A DNA stretch of 64,000 nt from Xestospongia bergquistia (lineage: Eukaryota > Porifera > Demospongiae > Haplosclerida > Petrosiidae): positions 8,985,230-9,049,229 of the forward strand of contig OZ014414.1 in NCBI GenBank assembly GCA_963965975.1, written 5' to 3'. A program made the position numbers and the translations under genes. Within the stretch, counting starts at the first letter, position 1. Each line of letters begins with the position of its first letter. Shown one piece after another: positions 28,376-41,378 of the stretch. The notes beneath the pieces were generated by a model, which ran no database searches, had not been told where the DNA came from, and saw nothing but the letters and a program-made list of their open reading frames with translations.

Positions 28376-28660
28376 TAGGAGACAATGGGAGTACATAGTG
28401 GACTAGTAATAGCACTAAACTTACCTCATCTACTGTCATAGAAAATAAAGAAGTGGTGCAGTGTTTAAAGATGCAAGAGCACACAGGATGGTCACTTGAT
28501 CTCAAATTATTATCTCCTGACAGTTTACTAATAGTTTTAAGTGATGTTAACAAGTGTCTCTAGTGAGGGAGCTGTATATAAAGAACATTGCTCTTAATAG
28601 TAATTGTGTCATTAAATTAGCACATATACTGACTAGTAACAAACAATGAAGTACATACAT
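28376..28660 (+). pseudogene. Degenerate leader of an LRR exon
   Basis: After an acceptor-like ataatag the sequence reads GDNGS, a stop, then TSSTVIENKEVVQCL, HTGWSLDLKLLSPDSLL and VLSDVNKCL. This is a diverged version of the start of the LRR exon (GDTGSVQW...VISKLIKEQQTGKEWS...IINNLNKC). Stops follow at once. The counterpart lies at 44090-44350. It shows that an older Death/LRR gene once stood upstream of each Death-ankyrin gene. Confidence 0.6.
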
Positions 28661-29120
28661 CTTTCCTCCTCTCCTCTTTTCCCTCACAGTTATCATATGA
28701 TAACTACTTTACAAGACACAGTTCACATGATGTCATATGATATCACTTAATAATACATTATAAGTAATTTATTATGACTCATGTCATAGCGTTAATCATT
28801 ATATATATTGGTTTAATCAGTCAATCAGTTTTGACAGAGACTCATCACATATAAATAACTATTATGTGTGTGTGCGTGACCTGATTTGCAATAAGGGACC
28901 ACTTTTGGCAAAACATTTGTGATCTGATTTGTGCAAAAGGACTACTGTAAAAGCATCTTTATTAAAAACAGTTTTGTATACATACAGTTGCTATACATGT
29001 ACAACTATTTATAGTAACTTTATGTATACAAATTGTTTTGTGAGGAGGAGGAAGAAATTCCTGTTATATTCTAGAGTAAATGTTAATGGATGTTTCCTGT
29101 TTACATAAATCTACACTAAA

Positions 29121-31283
29121 ATGTCTGAGCCCTTCTCTCTCAGTGTCCCTCTCCTTTTGTCTAAGTTAACTAAAGTAGTTGATTGGTATGTATTGGGTCT
29201 TCATCTTAACATTCCTAAATATGAACTGGATAAGATTCAGAAACAGTTCTTATTAAATGAGGGAGTAGAGCGATGTAAAGCAGAGATGTTAGATATGTGG
29301 TTGAAGAAGGAGGAAGAACCTCATTGGAGAGTAATAATAGATGCTTTAGAGAAAATGAAGAACTATGAACTAGCTCAGGAATTAAGAGATTTCCATCTTG
29401 ATGAAGATGAATCTCAGTCTACAACTTCAGTTTGTAATGATAATTCTACTTCAGTCAATCCCCCTTCTATCCTGGTAGAGGAACATGTAGTCAATGATTT
29501 CTCTCGTTTGGAGTCCAAATTTGCAAAACTTGTTACTGATGTCAAGTTTACACTCAAAGATAAACAAGTTTGTCTCGAACAGTTACACAGTTATATCAAG
29601 ACACGATTGGATATAGAGAATCTTCCAGCTCCTAAAACTCCTGATGAATTAATTGGTACTGTAGTTCGATCATACTACAGTTTCCTTAATATATCTCTGA
29701 TAGAGAATATCATTGATGAATTTCTTGATGGTAGTACAGTACAAGTTAGTCTACAAGCATACAAGAGAGAGCTGAATATATTCAAACGGTCAACCAAGAT
29801 GAAAGAGCTCATTGATACTGTCACTACCTCTCTGCAAAAGGAGAAAGGTACAGCAGTGGTGGTTTTGAAATTAGAAGGGTGTTGGTTGGATGTGACTTTG
29901 GAACGATTCCAACAGTTAGTGGAGGAAATATTTTCAGAGAAAAGTCAATGTTTACATTTTGTCTGAGTTGAACGAGGTTGTGTATCTATTCAGTGGACAG
30001 TTAGTGAGTGTGTAGTCTCTTCTCTTGTCTCTCTTACAAATCAGAGGACAGAGTTTATGAAGTATGTTGGTGTTATTAAACTGACAATAGATGATGTAGT
30101 AGTATTTAAACAGGAGAGTAATGATATCACCTCACTGTCTTCTATTCTAGTAAAGGCAATTGAGTGTTGTAATGTGGATGTTGTGTGCTTTCTTCTATCT
30201 ATTGGTGTTGACCCAAACGTTAAAGATGACAAAGGGTACTCTATTGTTTTTTATACATGTATTTTAGCAGATCATTTATCAGAATCAAACAGAGACAAGT
30301 ACTATACTATCATTGATGCTCTGTTAAATGCTGGAGCTGATCCTAATGTCACCGACAATGAAGGACACACACCATTACTTTATGCTGTGATGTATCAATG
30401 GCCAGATATTATCAAGCTTTTATTGGATCATAAAGCTGACCCAAATATTCACCCTGAAGAATACTCACTTCTAAGATTAGCAGTTCAAAAAGGAGACTGT
30501 CGTATTGTCTCGTACCTGTTAGATGCTGGTGCCAATTGTGATGTATTGGATTCTGACAAACACACTCCATTAATGGTAGCATGTTGTAACGGTCACACAT
30601 CAGTAGTATTAAAACTTCTTCAGTACAATGCCAATCCTAATATTCAAGTCGAGAATGGGTGGACTGCTTTGATGTTGGCAACTGATTATAAACACTTGGA
30701 AATTGTAAGGACACTCATTAATGCTGGAGCTTATGTGGATGCAGTCATGCAAGATGGCTGGACAGCACTTATGATTGCTTGTGATAATTCAAATAATACT
30801 GATATTGTTCAATGTCTACTTAAAGCTGGAGCAGATCCTAATTTACAAAGTCACAAAAATGGCCTGGCTCCATGTCATTTTGCTTGCCGAAAATCACCTG
30901 ATCCAGCCATTCTCTTATCTCTGATTGAATCAGGTGCTGATCCTGAAATTACTGCTAAAAATGGTATAACACCTCTGATGTTAGCTTGTGAACGAGGGTT
31001 TGAGATGACAGTAGAGATACTACTGAATATAAATGTTCCAGTTAATACTGAAACTCATCATGGCATTACAGCACTAATGTTTGCAGTACGATATTCTAAC
31101 AATAATAAAATTGTACGATTGTTATTATCTGTTGGTGCTGACTTCTATCATGTTGATAAAAAAGGCAACACAGTACTAGACTATGCACTGGTATCCGACA
31201 ATCCTGAGATTGCTCAGTTATTCTTATTACATATGTGTGACACACATCATCAACAGAGTAACACTGGGAGTATGTTTAAATAA
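29121..31283 (+). pseudogene. Death-ankyrin gene D2, one nonsense codon
   Basis: A single intronless reading frame of about 720 codons runs over this interval, interrupted only by TGA at 29964-29966, where paralogues have CGA (Arg) or CAA (Gln). The order is: Death domain (res. 1-95; WYVLGLHLNIPKYELDKIQ, MLDMWLKKEEEPHWRVI); a conserved module of about 220 residues; then about ten ankyrin repeats with GADPNV, GHTPLLYA and GWTALMLA signatures. The C-terminus is HQQSNTGSMFK. It is nearly identical to the intact gene at 44830-46989. The second frame stays open for over 400 codons, so inactivation is recent, or the stop is read through, or it is a sequencing error. A product shortened to Death plus part of the module (281 aa) is also possible. 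Confidence 0.8.
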
Positions 31284-31394
31284 ACAGTTTGTTGTTATAG
31301 GATAATTATGTATAGTTGTTATTGACTTTGTATATTGTGTTTGTTATAAAAATGATAGTGTGTTTTATGACAATAGTGGTTTTTATCTAACAAT

Positions 31395-31680
31395 TAAATA
31401 AGTAGTGAATAATTAACATTGTACAGTCATTGTTGTCTGGTGGCGCTCATCATTCCATTAATATAACACAATATACATCATTATATCAACCACATTATTA
31501 TACATTACCAGGTCCTTCAATTTATAATAGTACAAATACATCAACTTATCTCTCACCTGCTACTTCCCTTCATTATGATGATATTAATGGTCATTTAGTT
31601 CAATCTACTCAGTCATACCATTAACAACATCATCCTTTGAAGTAACAAATCAAGATTTACATCATATTTTGAGACTTTAG
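31395..31680 (+). pseudogene. Relic of another ankyrin gene tail
   Basis: The frame NIVQSLLSGGAH matches the end of an ankyrin repeat (NIVQLLLSAGAD), then runs into a Ser/Thr/Tyr-rich stretch (ITQYTSLYQPHYYTLPGPS) ending QSYH. No start or upstream exon is seen. The same position downstream of the intact paralogue (47125) holds a different tail. Confidence 0.5.
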
Positions 31681-32038
31681 TACTATTATGTACTAGTATT
31701 GTTTAGTAATTTGTAATGGAACTATTTAACAATTGTATTACTATGAGTCTAACAGTAACATAAGACTGTCTATTGTGAGACTAGTGCTGTTAGTGCTATA
31801 TCAGCCCCACCCTAAATATTGCAGAACACTATTATATAATGTGCTGCACCTAATAAAAGGTCAACTATAGTGCGTGTCAGCATTTAATTTGGAATTCATA
31901 ACTTGTAAATATTCATAAGGTGCTAAACAGCCACACCCTAAATATCAGAGAGACACCTCCTCTTCCCTGATGCACAGCAAATAATAGATAGATTCTAGTT
32001 CATTAGACTATATCTCATTTGTTCTCATAATACTAACT

Positions 32039-35000
32039 ATGGCTGCAAAGGAACTACCTCAAACTCAACATCTAGGTAACATACAAGACCTGATATAACT
32101 GTTAGTCATTTTAATATCTTACTTCTCTTCATTTAGATATTTCAGATCTTTTGAAGAAGGTTCCCCCTAAACATGAACTACTCAAACTATTAGCTGATAT
32201 TAGTCACTTGTGGCATGAAATCGGCTTATCACTCAATGTTTCTGACAGTGTTTTGGGTGGTTTAAAACATAGTCATGAGAGTGATGCCATTAAACTCTCT
32301 GAGGTCATTCATAGCTGGTTAACCACTACTGAGTCACGTCTTGTTACCTGGGAAACATTGATTGATGCCATCAAGGGTCCTATTGTTAAACATATCAGGA
32401 AGGCTAATGAAATACATCAATACTTAACTAAAGGTAAGTTGATAAACATTTATCGATGTAGTGAGGGAATATGTGTTTGTTCCTTAGTGAAGGAAAATAC
32501 TCTCCAAAGTTTTATTGAAGAGATATCACAGTCTCAGATCAATCCTGTAAAAGTGTCCCAGCTCTTATTTAGTGAGAGATGCATCAGCGAAGAAACACTT
32601 GATGAGATGGAGTCATTGAAGGGCTCCCCAGATGAAAAGAAGACAACTCTGTTATCTGCTATACATACAACAATATCTTTAGACTGCAAGAAGTTGAAAG
32701 TGTTAGCAACAGTACTGTCCAAGTTTGAGGCGACAAGACATTTATCTGAAAAAATTATCAGTGAATATAGTAAGACTTTCATTCATTATTAACTTAATGT
32801 ATAATTGTTTATTTTTTCTTAGCTCAAAAGTATCCAGATGATCAGATGACAGCAATACAAGAGACAGCAATGACAGGTCATAGTGGTCATCAATATCAAG
32901 CTACTAGTGATTCAATGGAGGGTATAGAATTTGATCATACAATGGAGGACTTGGAATATCAGGTTGATGATACCAATATTGTTCATTAAATCAATGTACA
33001 TGTTGTTGCTTAGCAATCTCATGAGATGACAGAGTTAAGTACATCAAATACAAGAAAGCGACTACGAAAAGACAAAGAGATATCTGATGAGGACTTAATA
33101 CCAAAAAAGAAGAAGCTTGCTTTGGAAGCACCATCCGTTTCTAATGGTATATATATAATAGTTAATATATATTTAGTAAATTCTATTTCATAGAGCAAGC
33201 TTCTCTGGCCAGTGACATTTTACGTTGTCATTATGGCACTCTCTCTCAATGTCTTAAATATCCTGTTAGGGTAGCACAGTTACTACATGATGAAGGTGTT
33301 ATTTCTAATGAAGTATTAGCAAATATACGAGATGAGGCACGTTCTAAATCTGAAGAAAATGCACTATTTGTCCTACTACAAGCTGTACGTCATGCTGTAC
33401 ATACCAACTATCATAATCTGGAGGTCTTTGCTAGTATACTCTTAAAACAAACTAGCAATGTACCATGTGCTAATGCTATCATACAGGATTGTAGTGAGTA
33501 CTGACATAGACTTTACTTTTGTTATAAATCTATTTTAATAGGTAAAGCATTTCCTGACTATGACTTACAAGTAACATATACTGGAAGAAGTAAAGGGAGT
33601 CAAGCATTAGGTAATCCTTTGACCACTTCAAGGCAAAGTAAGTACTAGAAGAGAATTATCCACCATTTAGATTCTTTTGAATGTATAGATGAAGTTTTAA
33701 AACCTATTCCAATTCCTCGAAAGTTAGACACCACATTTGGGTCAATCAGAAATAAATTTGGAATAGCCTTCAACAAAATTCGAGAAGCAATTAACAAAAG
33801 TCCTCCACCTCTGGATAAATTGATGTGCTTTTTTGCCGATAGTTATCCTCACCTTGAAACTGAAATAACTCATTCAAAGTCCATTAATGATGTCTTAAAT
33901 GTTGTACGTGATCATTGTACATTGATTAATATGAGTTGTTTGGAGGGTATTGTGGAGAGATTTGATATCAAAGAAGCTGAGACACATATACAGACATACA
34001 AAAATATTGTTCAGTCATTTTGTGAAAAAACAAAAGCTTCTCTTTGTCTAGAAGAAACCTTCAAAGAAAGGAAAAGCCATTCTCTTCTCAAATGTGAGAC
34101 AGCTGTATTTGTCTTAGACTGGGATCCTACCAACTACACATTACAAGATATAAGAGATATTATTGCTGAATCAGTTGAGGAGAATGTACAGATTCGTGTC
34201 ATTAGAGAGGGCAAGTCTATCATTGTCACATGTTTTTTTCCACTCAGTCTAACCACATCAATTATTGCCAGAACTCAGGAGATGCTTGAAATAATGAAAG
34301 AGAAAGGATTACTTCAACTTACAGTTGGTCATTGTACCATTTATGATCATAGAAGAGACAAGGTAAGAGATGAGTAGTATTAGACAACAGTTACTACATG
34401 TGTTGTTTATTGATATATAGGAGGTTAGAACTATTGTAGAAGAGAACACAAAGGAGTTGAGAAGTCATCTAGAACTACAACAAACCATCAGTAAAAAGAT
34501 GACTATAGAATTATCATCTGTTAAAAAACAAAATGAAGGTATTTGTCCATGTAGTCAATAACCATTATTAAACTGTCTATTATCCTATTGTGTGAGTGTG
34601 TGGGTGTACATACCTTCTTAACTATATTCATGAAATTATGAATTTAATTTGTAATTTTAATTTACTACAACTGTTTTACAACTCAATATTATTACATAGA
34701 AATGAGACAAATGAAAGAAAAGGATATTGAAGATTTAACATCACAACTAAGAGATAGAGACAAACAAATTGAGACATTAAAACAGAACTTAAAAGGTAAT
34801 TGATATTAATAAAATAAATTAATAATTAAGTGGGAAATTAAAGAAAACAATAAAAAGAAAGAGACTAAATCTATTAGAGTAATTGGAGCTAACATTATGT
34901 TACTTATTAATTACACAATAATATGAAAGACAGTATTAGACTATATACTTTAACACTTAGTGTTTGGGGTTTATGAGGTAGAGATCATTATAAATATCTT

Positions 35001-38000
35001 AATATAGGACTGTCTCACTAAGTACTGCTTTCATACAATAGATATTAGTCTGATGTAGTCTGTGAGTAGAAAGGATCTATATTTTATAACTTGTTTCTGA
35101 CATCCAAACAGTTTAAAATCATTTTAAATCAAGGAAGATTTAATTAATACATGTAACATTGACATACTCTGTATTATTTATTTGTTAGTATATTGTGAAT
35201 TCATTTTTAGTTATTGAGAAAGAGTGTATTGAGAAGCAAAAAGAAATAGAGAAACAGCAAGAGGTAACAACATCATTGACATTACAACTACGAGAGAGAG
35301 ATGAACAGATTGAGGAATTAAAACAGAGTTTAAAAGGTAACTATTATAATATGTACATGTAGATATTATAATATTGAGTGAGTGGATCTAAACAAGTAGA
35401 ATGTAGTCAATTTATATAACCTTAGTACTGTGGGTTTAGTTATAGCGTTGTAGTAATGAGATTCATAGCTGACTGTATTAGATTAGTAATTGGTATATCA
35501 GGTAATGATAAAACTCACATTCCCACACTTTTAAGCTTGTCTTCTGATAAACCTTCCATACAGTGGGTTACAAGTCTGTCTGTAATTAATTAATATTAAT
35601 GTTAAATTAATTAAGTGCAATTATATAATATTAACACATCATGTGTCATTTGTCAATACTTGGACATTATTTGTGAATTTTTCATTTTTAGCTACTGAAA
35701 AAGAATTATTTTCAGTTGAAAAACAAAGAGAAATAGAAGAACAACAGAAGATAACATTGATATTACAACTAAGAGATAAAGACAAAGAAAATGAGACATT
35801 AAAACAAACTTTACAAGGTAATTAATATTAATATAACAAATAATATTTTAATGAGAAAAGATTATAAAAATGAAGTCAATAAATAAAGATAGTAATATTT
35901 GTTAATAGTTGTCTACGTAGTATCCTAAATTTGTACATGTATATTTAAATTTTGTTTCTACTATTTGAGATCATGAATATAATTTATCATACTGAGTACA
36001 TGTATAATATAATATATTGTATAATATTGTTATATATAGAAATGAAAGAAAAACAGGTTGAAGGTTTAACATCACTTCCAAAAAGAAAGGAAGGTATTAT
36101 TAATACAATAGCTATCACTAACATAGTTCATGTCACATATTTGTCAATAGTTATATATGCATTGTGATCACTTGTTTTCTCTTAGTTATTGAGAAGGAAT
36201 TTATGTCAATGGTTGATGAAAGACAGAAAGAAATAGAGAAATTACAAGACATAACCACATCATTGACATTACAACTACAAGAGAGAGATGAACAGATTGA
36301 GGAATTAAAACAGAGTTTAAAAGGTAACTATTATAATATGTACATGTAGATATTATAATATTGAGTGAGTGAATCTAAACAATGTGGTCAATTTATATAA
36401 CCTTAGTACTGTGGGTTTAGTTATAATTGTAGTAATGAGATTCATAGACAGCTGTATTGGAAATAAATGACAGAACATATTAACTGAGGTGAAGTATGTG
36501 GTTTACTTTGTAAGGATGTATTGTATAGAATTGTCAACTTGACCTCTAACTATAAAAATGACAAATTTAGATTCTAACAGTTGATGTAATGGTTTAAATA
36601 CTTTAAATTGATCAATAAACTAATTGTAATCTACAATGTATTTAGATTTGGGATGTAAAATATAATGACAGTCCTCAAATACATTGTCACTATTGACTAT
36701 CACTTGTCATTGTATATTACTTGATGTAGCATTTACCTCAAAGACTCATAAACCACTAACTGATCAAGGACTTGAAGAGACTCAAACAAAGTCTAGTCAA
36801 GAAGATAAGTCCACACCATCTATCATTGAAACTACAGGTAATAATGTAAATTATATTTTATAATTATTTCATATAGTCTTTACTATCAGAATTAAAAGAT
36901 AAGAGTTCAGTTGAAATCAAAGAGTCAGATATTGAACAGTCAGATTATGATGTAGATGATAAACAGTCAGATCATGATGTAGATGATGAGCATTCACATA
37001 TAGAAGGTATGTCATATTATAAATGTATAATACTCAGTGTATATCATAACAAGGCTAGATTTTATTTTCAAGTTTTTTAACACTGAAATGATTCAGTTAA
37101 TATATCATATCCTATAGTACAGATGTTAAATGTTATATGAGATGATACATTTTATTATTATGTAGATTTAAAGTCTCCATTATCAGAACAGTTAAAAGAA
37201 AAGAGCTCATTAATAACAGGTCATGACATCTTGTTACCTACTGGTCAACAACATAGATATCAAAGTAGGTTGAATTTAAAATTAGAGACCATGTGTATGA
37301 CATCATTGGTAAAGTTCCTTGTATTATCAATATCATGACTATTGTCTTGTTATATACTTTGTACGGTTGTCTTGGTGATAGTTATAGATTGTCATATATA
37401 AGTATGGTGAGGTCAGCCCCTTTGCTTAGAAATGTTGTGGTAGCACACACTTATTACAGTTGATGAAAAGGAATTTAATTTTATGAAAAGTGTGATTAAT
37501 TATATTATGTGTTAATATCATAGAGCAACATAATCAACTCAGTCTCTTTCTCTTGAGTTGGTTTGTGCATAGATAGTAGAGTAGAGGGATTGGAAACTCA
37601 ATAGTTATCACCTAATTAACACGCCTTCTCCTAGTTTGGAATGCTCTACTCTACTATCTATGGTTTGTGAGACTACAATGAATATTTTTACAGAGTTAAA
37701 TCAACATGACTAAATGAAAGATATTGTAATACAATAAAATAAGAGAGGACAAAGAAGTCAATATTTCGTAATGAAACATCTAATGATGTTTGTTTGTAGG
37801 TCCTGCACTTTTTTAGATCAAAGCAGTTTTCAGCCACACCCACTATTAAAACAATGGGGTTTTCAGGTACAAGTTCAATAGACTGTGGTTGTATTAGGAA
37901 TGTTAGTGAAAGAGACAACTGTACTATAGTATGGACTAACTGTACTCTTCATCCTCTCTAAGCTAAGGGGTTGGCCTTACCAGACTATCTGTTACTATAA

Positions 38001-39582
38001 CTGCAATAATTCACAAATTAAAATAATTTAATATATCAAGGAAAGAGTCAAATCAATTGATAACTCATTTTATTTGTAATTTCTTCTACTTTTGTTTATA
38101 TCTATTAACATGTACTGTTCAATATAGTTAATGTACTCAACCACACCCACCAAACATTTTTGTGACGACAGAGCATTCCTACGTACAACGTAGAGAGATA
38201 CATAATTTCCTCATGTAACAAACATATCAACTCAATTCTGAACTCAATGAAATAGAATGTAATAATGTTTACAATACATATTATAAAGACATTGTAGTCT
38301 TGTGTCACCTGATATTACAGTAACATTAACTGTTCATTTCAATCTCTATTGTTTACCTATTGACAACTATTATCAAATGAACTTTACACATTTCACTTAC
38401 TATTAACAACAAAAGTATACATGTTAAGAAACAAGCAGGACATATTCAAACAGGAAATGTCTAAAGAATAATTCATTTCCAGATCTTGTATTAGATCAAA
38501 ACAGTTTAGGAAAAGGTTGATAGTCTACCAGACAATTCCTCTCAAAGCAAAGGGGTTGATCTCACCAGACTAAGTTGATATATGAATACCAGAAATCAGT
38601 AGAACATACTAGACCTCAAATTTAACAGTAAACCACGCCTCCTATGATTCGTTGCCATAGTAACTGTAGTCAGTAAACAGTAATGGCTTCCTTCTTCTTC
38701 AGTGTATTGTCTGTGTATTGTAGTGTGTTATAGTATATATTACTATGTGTGTACTATACTATATACTAACTCTGTTTTATAACAGGAGACACTGGAAGTG
38801 TTCAGTGGAATGATGATGACAATAGTGTTATACTCACTAGTCCAAGTATATTACAAAGTGAAGATGTTATAAGTAAATTAATAAAAGAACAACAAACAGG
38901 AAAAGAATGGAGTATTTATCTCATCTCATCATCTCCTGAAAGTACTGCAGTTATTATAAACAATCTTAATAAGTGTACAGTGTGGAGACTTGAGATATGG
39001 GACACTTCATTGGACAGTAAGTGTGTATCGATATTATCAGAGATACTAATAACTAATAAAACAATAAAGATACTAGAGCTGTCATTCTCTTCACTTACTG
39101 GTGGTATCAAACAAGTCAGTGATAGTCTCTTTAATAATAAAACACTTGAACAGTTATGGTTGTTACATGTTACTGATATCACAGATGAAGATATAACTCA
39201 CTTATCTACTATGTTATCAAGTAATACAACTTTAAAAGAACTATATCTCCCCTACTGTAACATCACTGATAATGGAGTCCGATATATCTGTGAAGGACTT
39301 ACTAAAAACCAAACATTGACTGAGTTGAACATCGGAGGTAATCATCAGATCACTTCAGTTAGTACCAGTACAATAGCAGATCTAATACAAACAACTACAT
39401 CATTGACAAGACTATATCTCTACAATACTTCACTAAACAATGATGATATCAAGACAATATGTACATCACTTAATAAAAATACTACAATAAGGAAACTATG
39501 GTTATCAAGACAATATAAAGAGTATTGTAAGATGTTAGACTGTTATCAAGTTATTAAAGACAGACTTCAGTTTTGGTTATAG
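32039..39582 (+). CDS. Death/LRR family gene C: Death, two CARD-like domains, conserved module, coiled coil, LRR
   Basis: Eighteen exons splice in frame to about 1236 residues: 32039-32075, 32137-32433, 32488-32769, 32823-32962, 33014-33146, 33194-33493, 33542-33610, 33689-34362, 34421-34538, 34700-34795, 35211-35336, 35692-35817, 36040-36093, 36186-36323, 36730-36837, 36890-37006, 37166-37264, 38786-39582. Domain order equals gene B, but C has one more coiled-coil exon (35211-35336), so the rod is about 42 residues longer. The Death domain includes SLNVSDSVLGGL and TTTESRLVTWETLIDAI; the basic linker is RKRLRKDKE...KKKK; the module includes DVLNVVRDHCTLINMSCLE; the LRR exon ends QVIKDRLQFWL. 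The exon at 33542 has an alternative downstream donor at about 33639. No stop or frameshift was found. An immune or stress role is inferred from the domains only. Confidence 0.85.
37400..37985. mobile_element. MITE-like element in the large intron of gene C, carrying a nested insertion
   Basis: This is the counterpart of the elements in genes A and B: GTATGGTGAGGTCAGCCCC at the left and TTGGCCTTACCAGACTA at the right. It is longer because a separate 95-bp element is inserted at 37568-37662. Confidence 0.5.
37568..37662. mobile_element. 95-bp MITE with perfect 19-bp inverted ends and target duplication
   Basis: The ends CATAGATAGTAGAGTAGAG and CTCTACTCTACTATCTATG are exact reverse complements. 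GTTTGTG (or GGTTTGTG if one end base is shared) flanks it on both sides. The matching site in gene B (near 16355) has one GGTTTGTGAG and no insert, giving an empty-site control. A 7-8 bp duplication fits a hAT-like origin, but the length alone is not decisive. Confidence 0.9.
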
Positions 39583-41378
39583 TAAGTAGTTTGTTGTTTA
39601 TTCTTAATTTGTCTTCTCGCTCACTTTTATTTTCTCTTTAAATTTCTTTTAACTTCATTTTCTCATCTTTTATTAACAATTTCTTTCTCTAACAAAACTA
39701 GTAGACAATAAAAATAGAGCAGTTTTGCTTGACACTTACTTTCTCTAACGTCGCACTTTTTTGCTCTCTGACAGCTGCTAATTTGCCGCCTGTAATTATT
39801 TTTTGTGGGTGGGGCATTAATTTTAACTCCTTTGTACTTGTATATATGTTCTGAAGACGTCATGCAGTAAGGAACGTACTAACTTGTATCCCATTTTTGA
39901 CAGACTAAAGAAGTCATCATGGTCTATCTTATATTCAGAAGAAATTGAAGACTACAATTTAACTATAATAATGAGATAGTTCAGTTGAATAATGTAAAGT
40001 CCAACAATATATATTTCTGAAGTAGAGACGTTTGCTCACTCACATAATAAATGGTGAGATGATAATAATAGACAACTCTATTAGTCCTATACTCTACATT
40101 GATATATTAATAATGTAGTTATCTCTATAGAAAGGATTGGATACTTTATTGATAATAAGAGAGGAACTAAACCTTTATACAGTATAATGGACATGAGATC
40201 ACTGGATGTAGTGGTGAAATATTATGAGATGTAAGTTGAAGACAATAATTATTACCTCTCCTCTCTCTTATTAACTAGACTAGGTACAAAGGTCACCAGT
40301 TATACTAGATGTTATACAATCACACACATCAACTGATCCTAATAATTATATTAAATATTATTGTTTTAAAACTGTAGGTTTATATTAGTAGACAACAGTA
40401 ATAAATCATTATAATAGTAAGTCCTCATATTATAATTCTCTACATTATATTGTCTTGTGTTAATAAATCATTTTCCACTTTTAATTGTCTTAATGAGCAA
40501 AGTTTATAAAGAAATATTATTACTTCCATTTTAATGTATTCACAACACAAACAAGACAACAACAATAATATCAATATATATAGTATAAGATATACTCCTG
40601 CTAAGAAGATATGTAATATTGTTGTAGGTGGAGCTTGTAAGTTGAACGAAATCAAAAAATATTATTTGTCAACTTGTAAAGTTCAACAATGAGATAGAGA
40701 AATTTGCTCACTCAGGTAGATCTAGTGAATGTTGAGATGATGTTAAAGGACAGACTCAAGGAACAATATTATATCTCTAATATAAAGGAGTCTCTACTGA
40801 AGACAAGAGAGAGACAATTGATAAACTGAATACAATATAGTATGTGGAGATTGAATACTATGTAAAGTAAAATGAAATATTGAAGACAGTTATCACCTCT
40901 CTTGTCTCCTCCTCTCCATATAGCTATTAACTAGACTAGGTATAGAGATCACTGGTATTGATCTTATATCAGCTGTAAAGGATACACGTTCACAGCTGGT
41001 CCTAATATAAGTCAACTTTAATGAACAAAGTTTATAGTTGCTCTCATTATAATGTTCTCATAACACACAATACAACAATAACAATATTATAATGTAGATG
41101 AGTTGAACTCTAAAATTAATATTTGTGTCGTGGGCGTTTCTTATAAACGTAGGCAGTGGATCAATAGATAGCACTGTAGTATACCAAATTTTATCCGAAC
41201 CTTTCTCTCTCAGTGTCTCTCTTCTTTTGTCTAAGTTAACTAAAGTAATAGAGTTTTCTTTTATGACAATAGTGGATTTTATCTAACAATTAAATAAGTA
41301 ATGAGTAATTAAATTATTGAAACCATATTTACTACAAACAGTAATGTTAGGGAGTTTTTGATATCCAGTTGAGTCGTA
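39583..41378. repeat. Non-coding duplicated block downstream of gene C, with a start-to-UTR scar
   Basis: It is the near-identical counterpart of 18291-20082, including the two internal diverged repeats and the Death-ankyrin scar at 41193-41300. No gene is seen. Confidence 0.6.

Noticed and set aside
30412..30600. Minus-strand ORF inside the ankyrin region (also 46118-46306)
   Set aside because: It is the antisense shadow of ankyrin repeats and is conserved only because the sense frame is.
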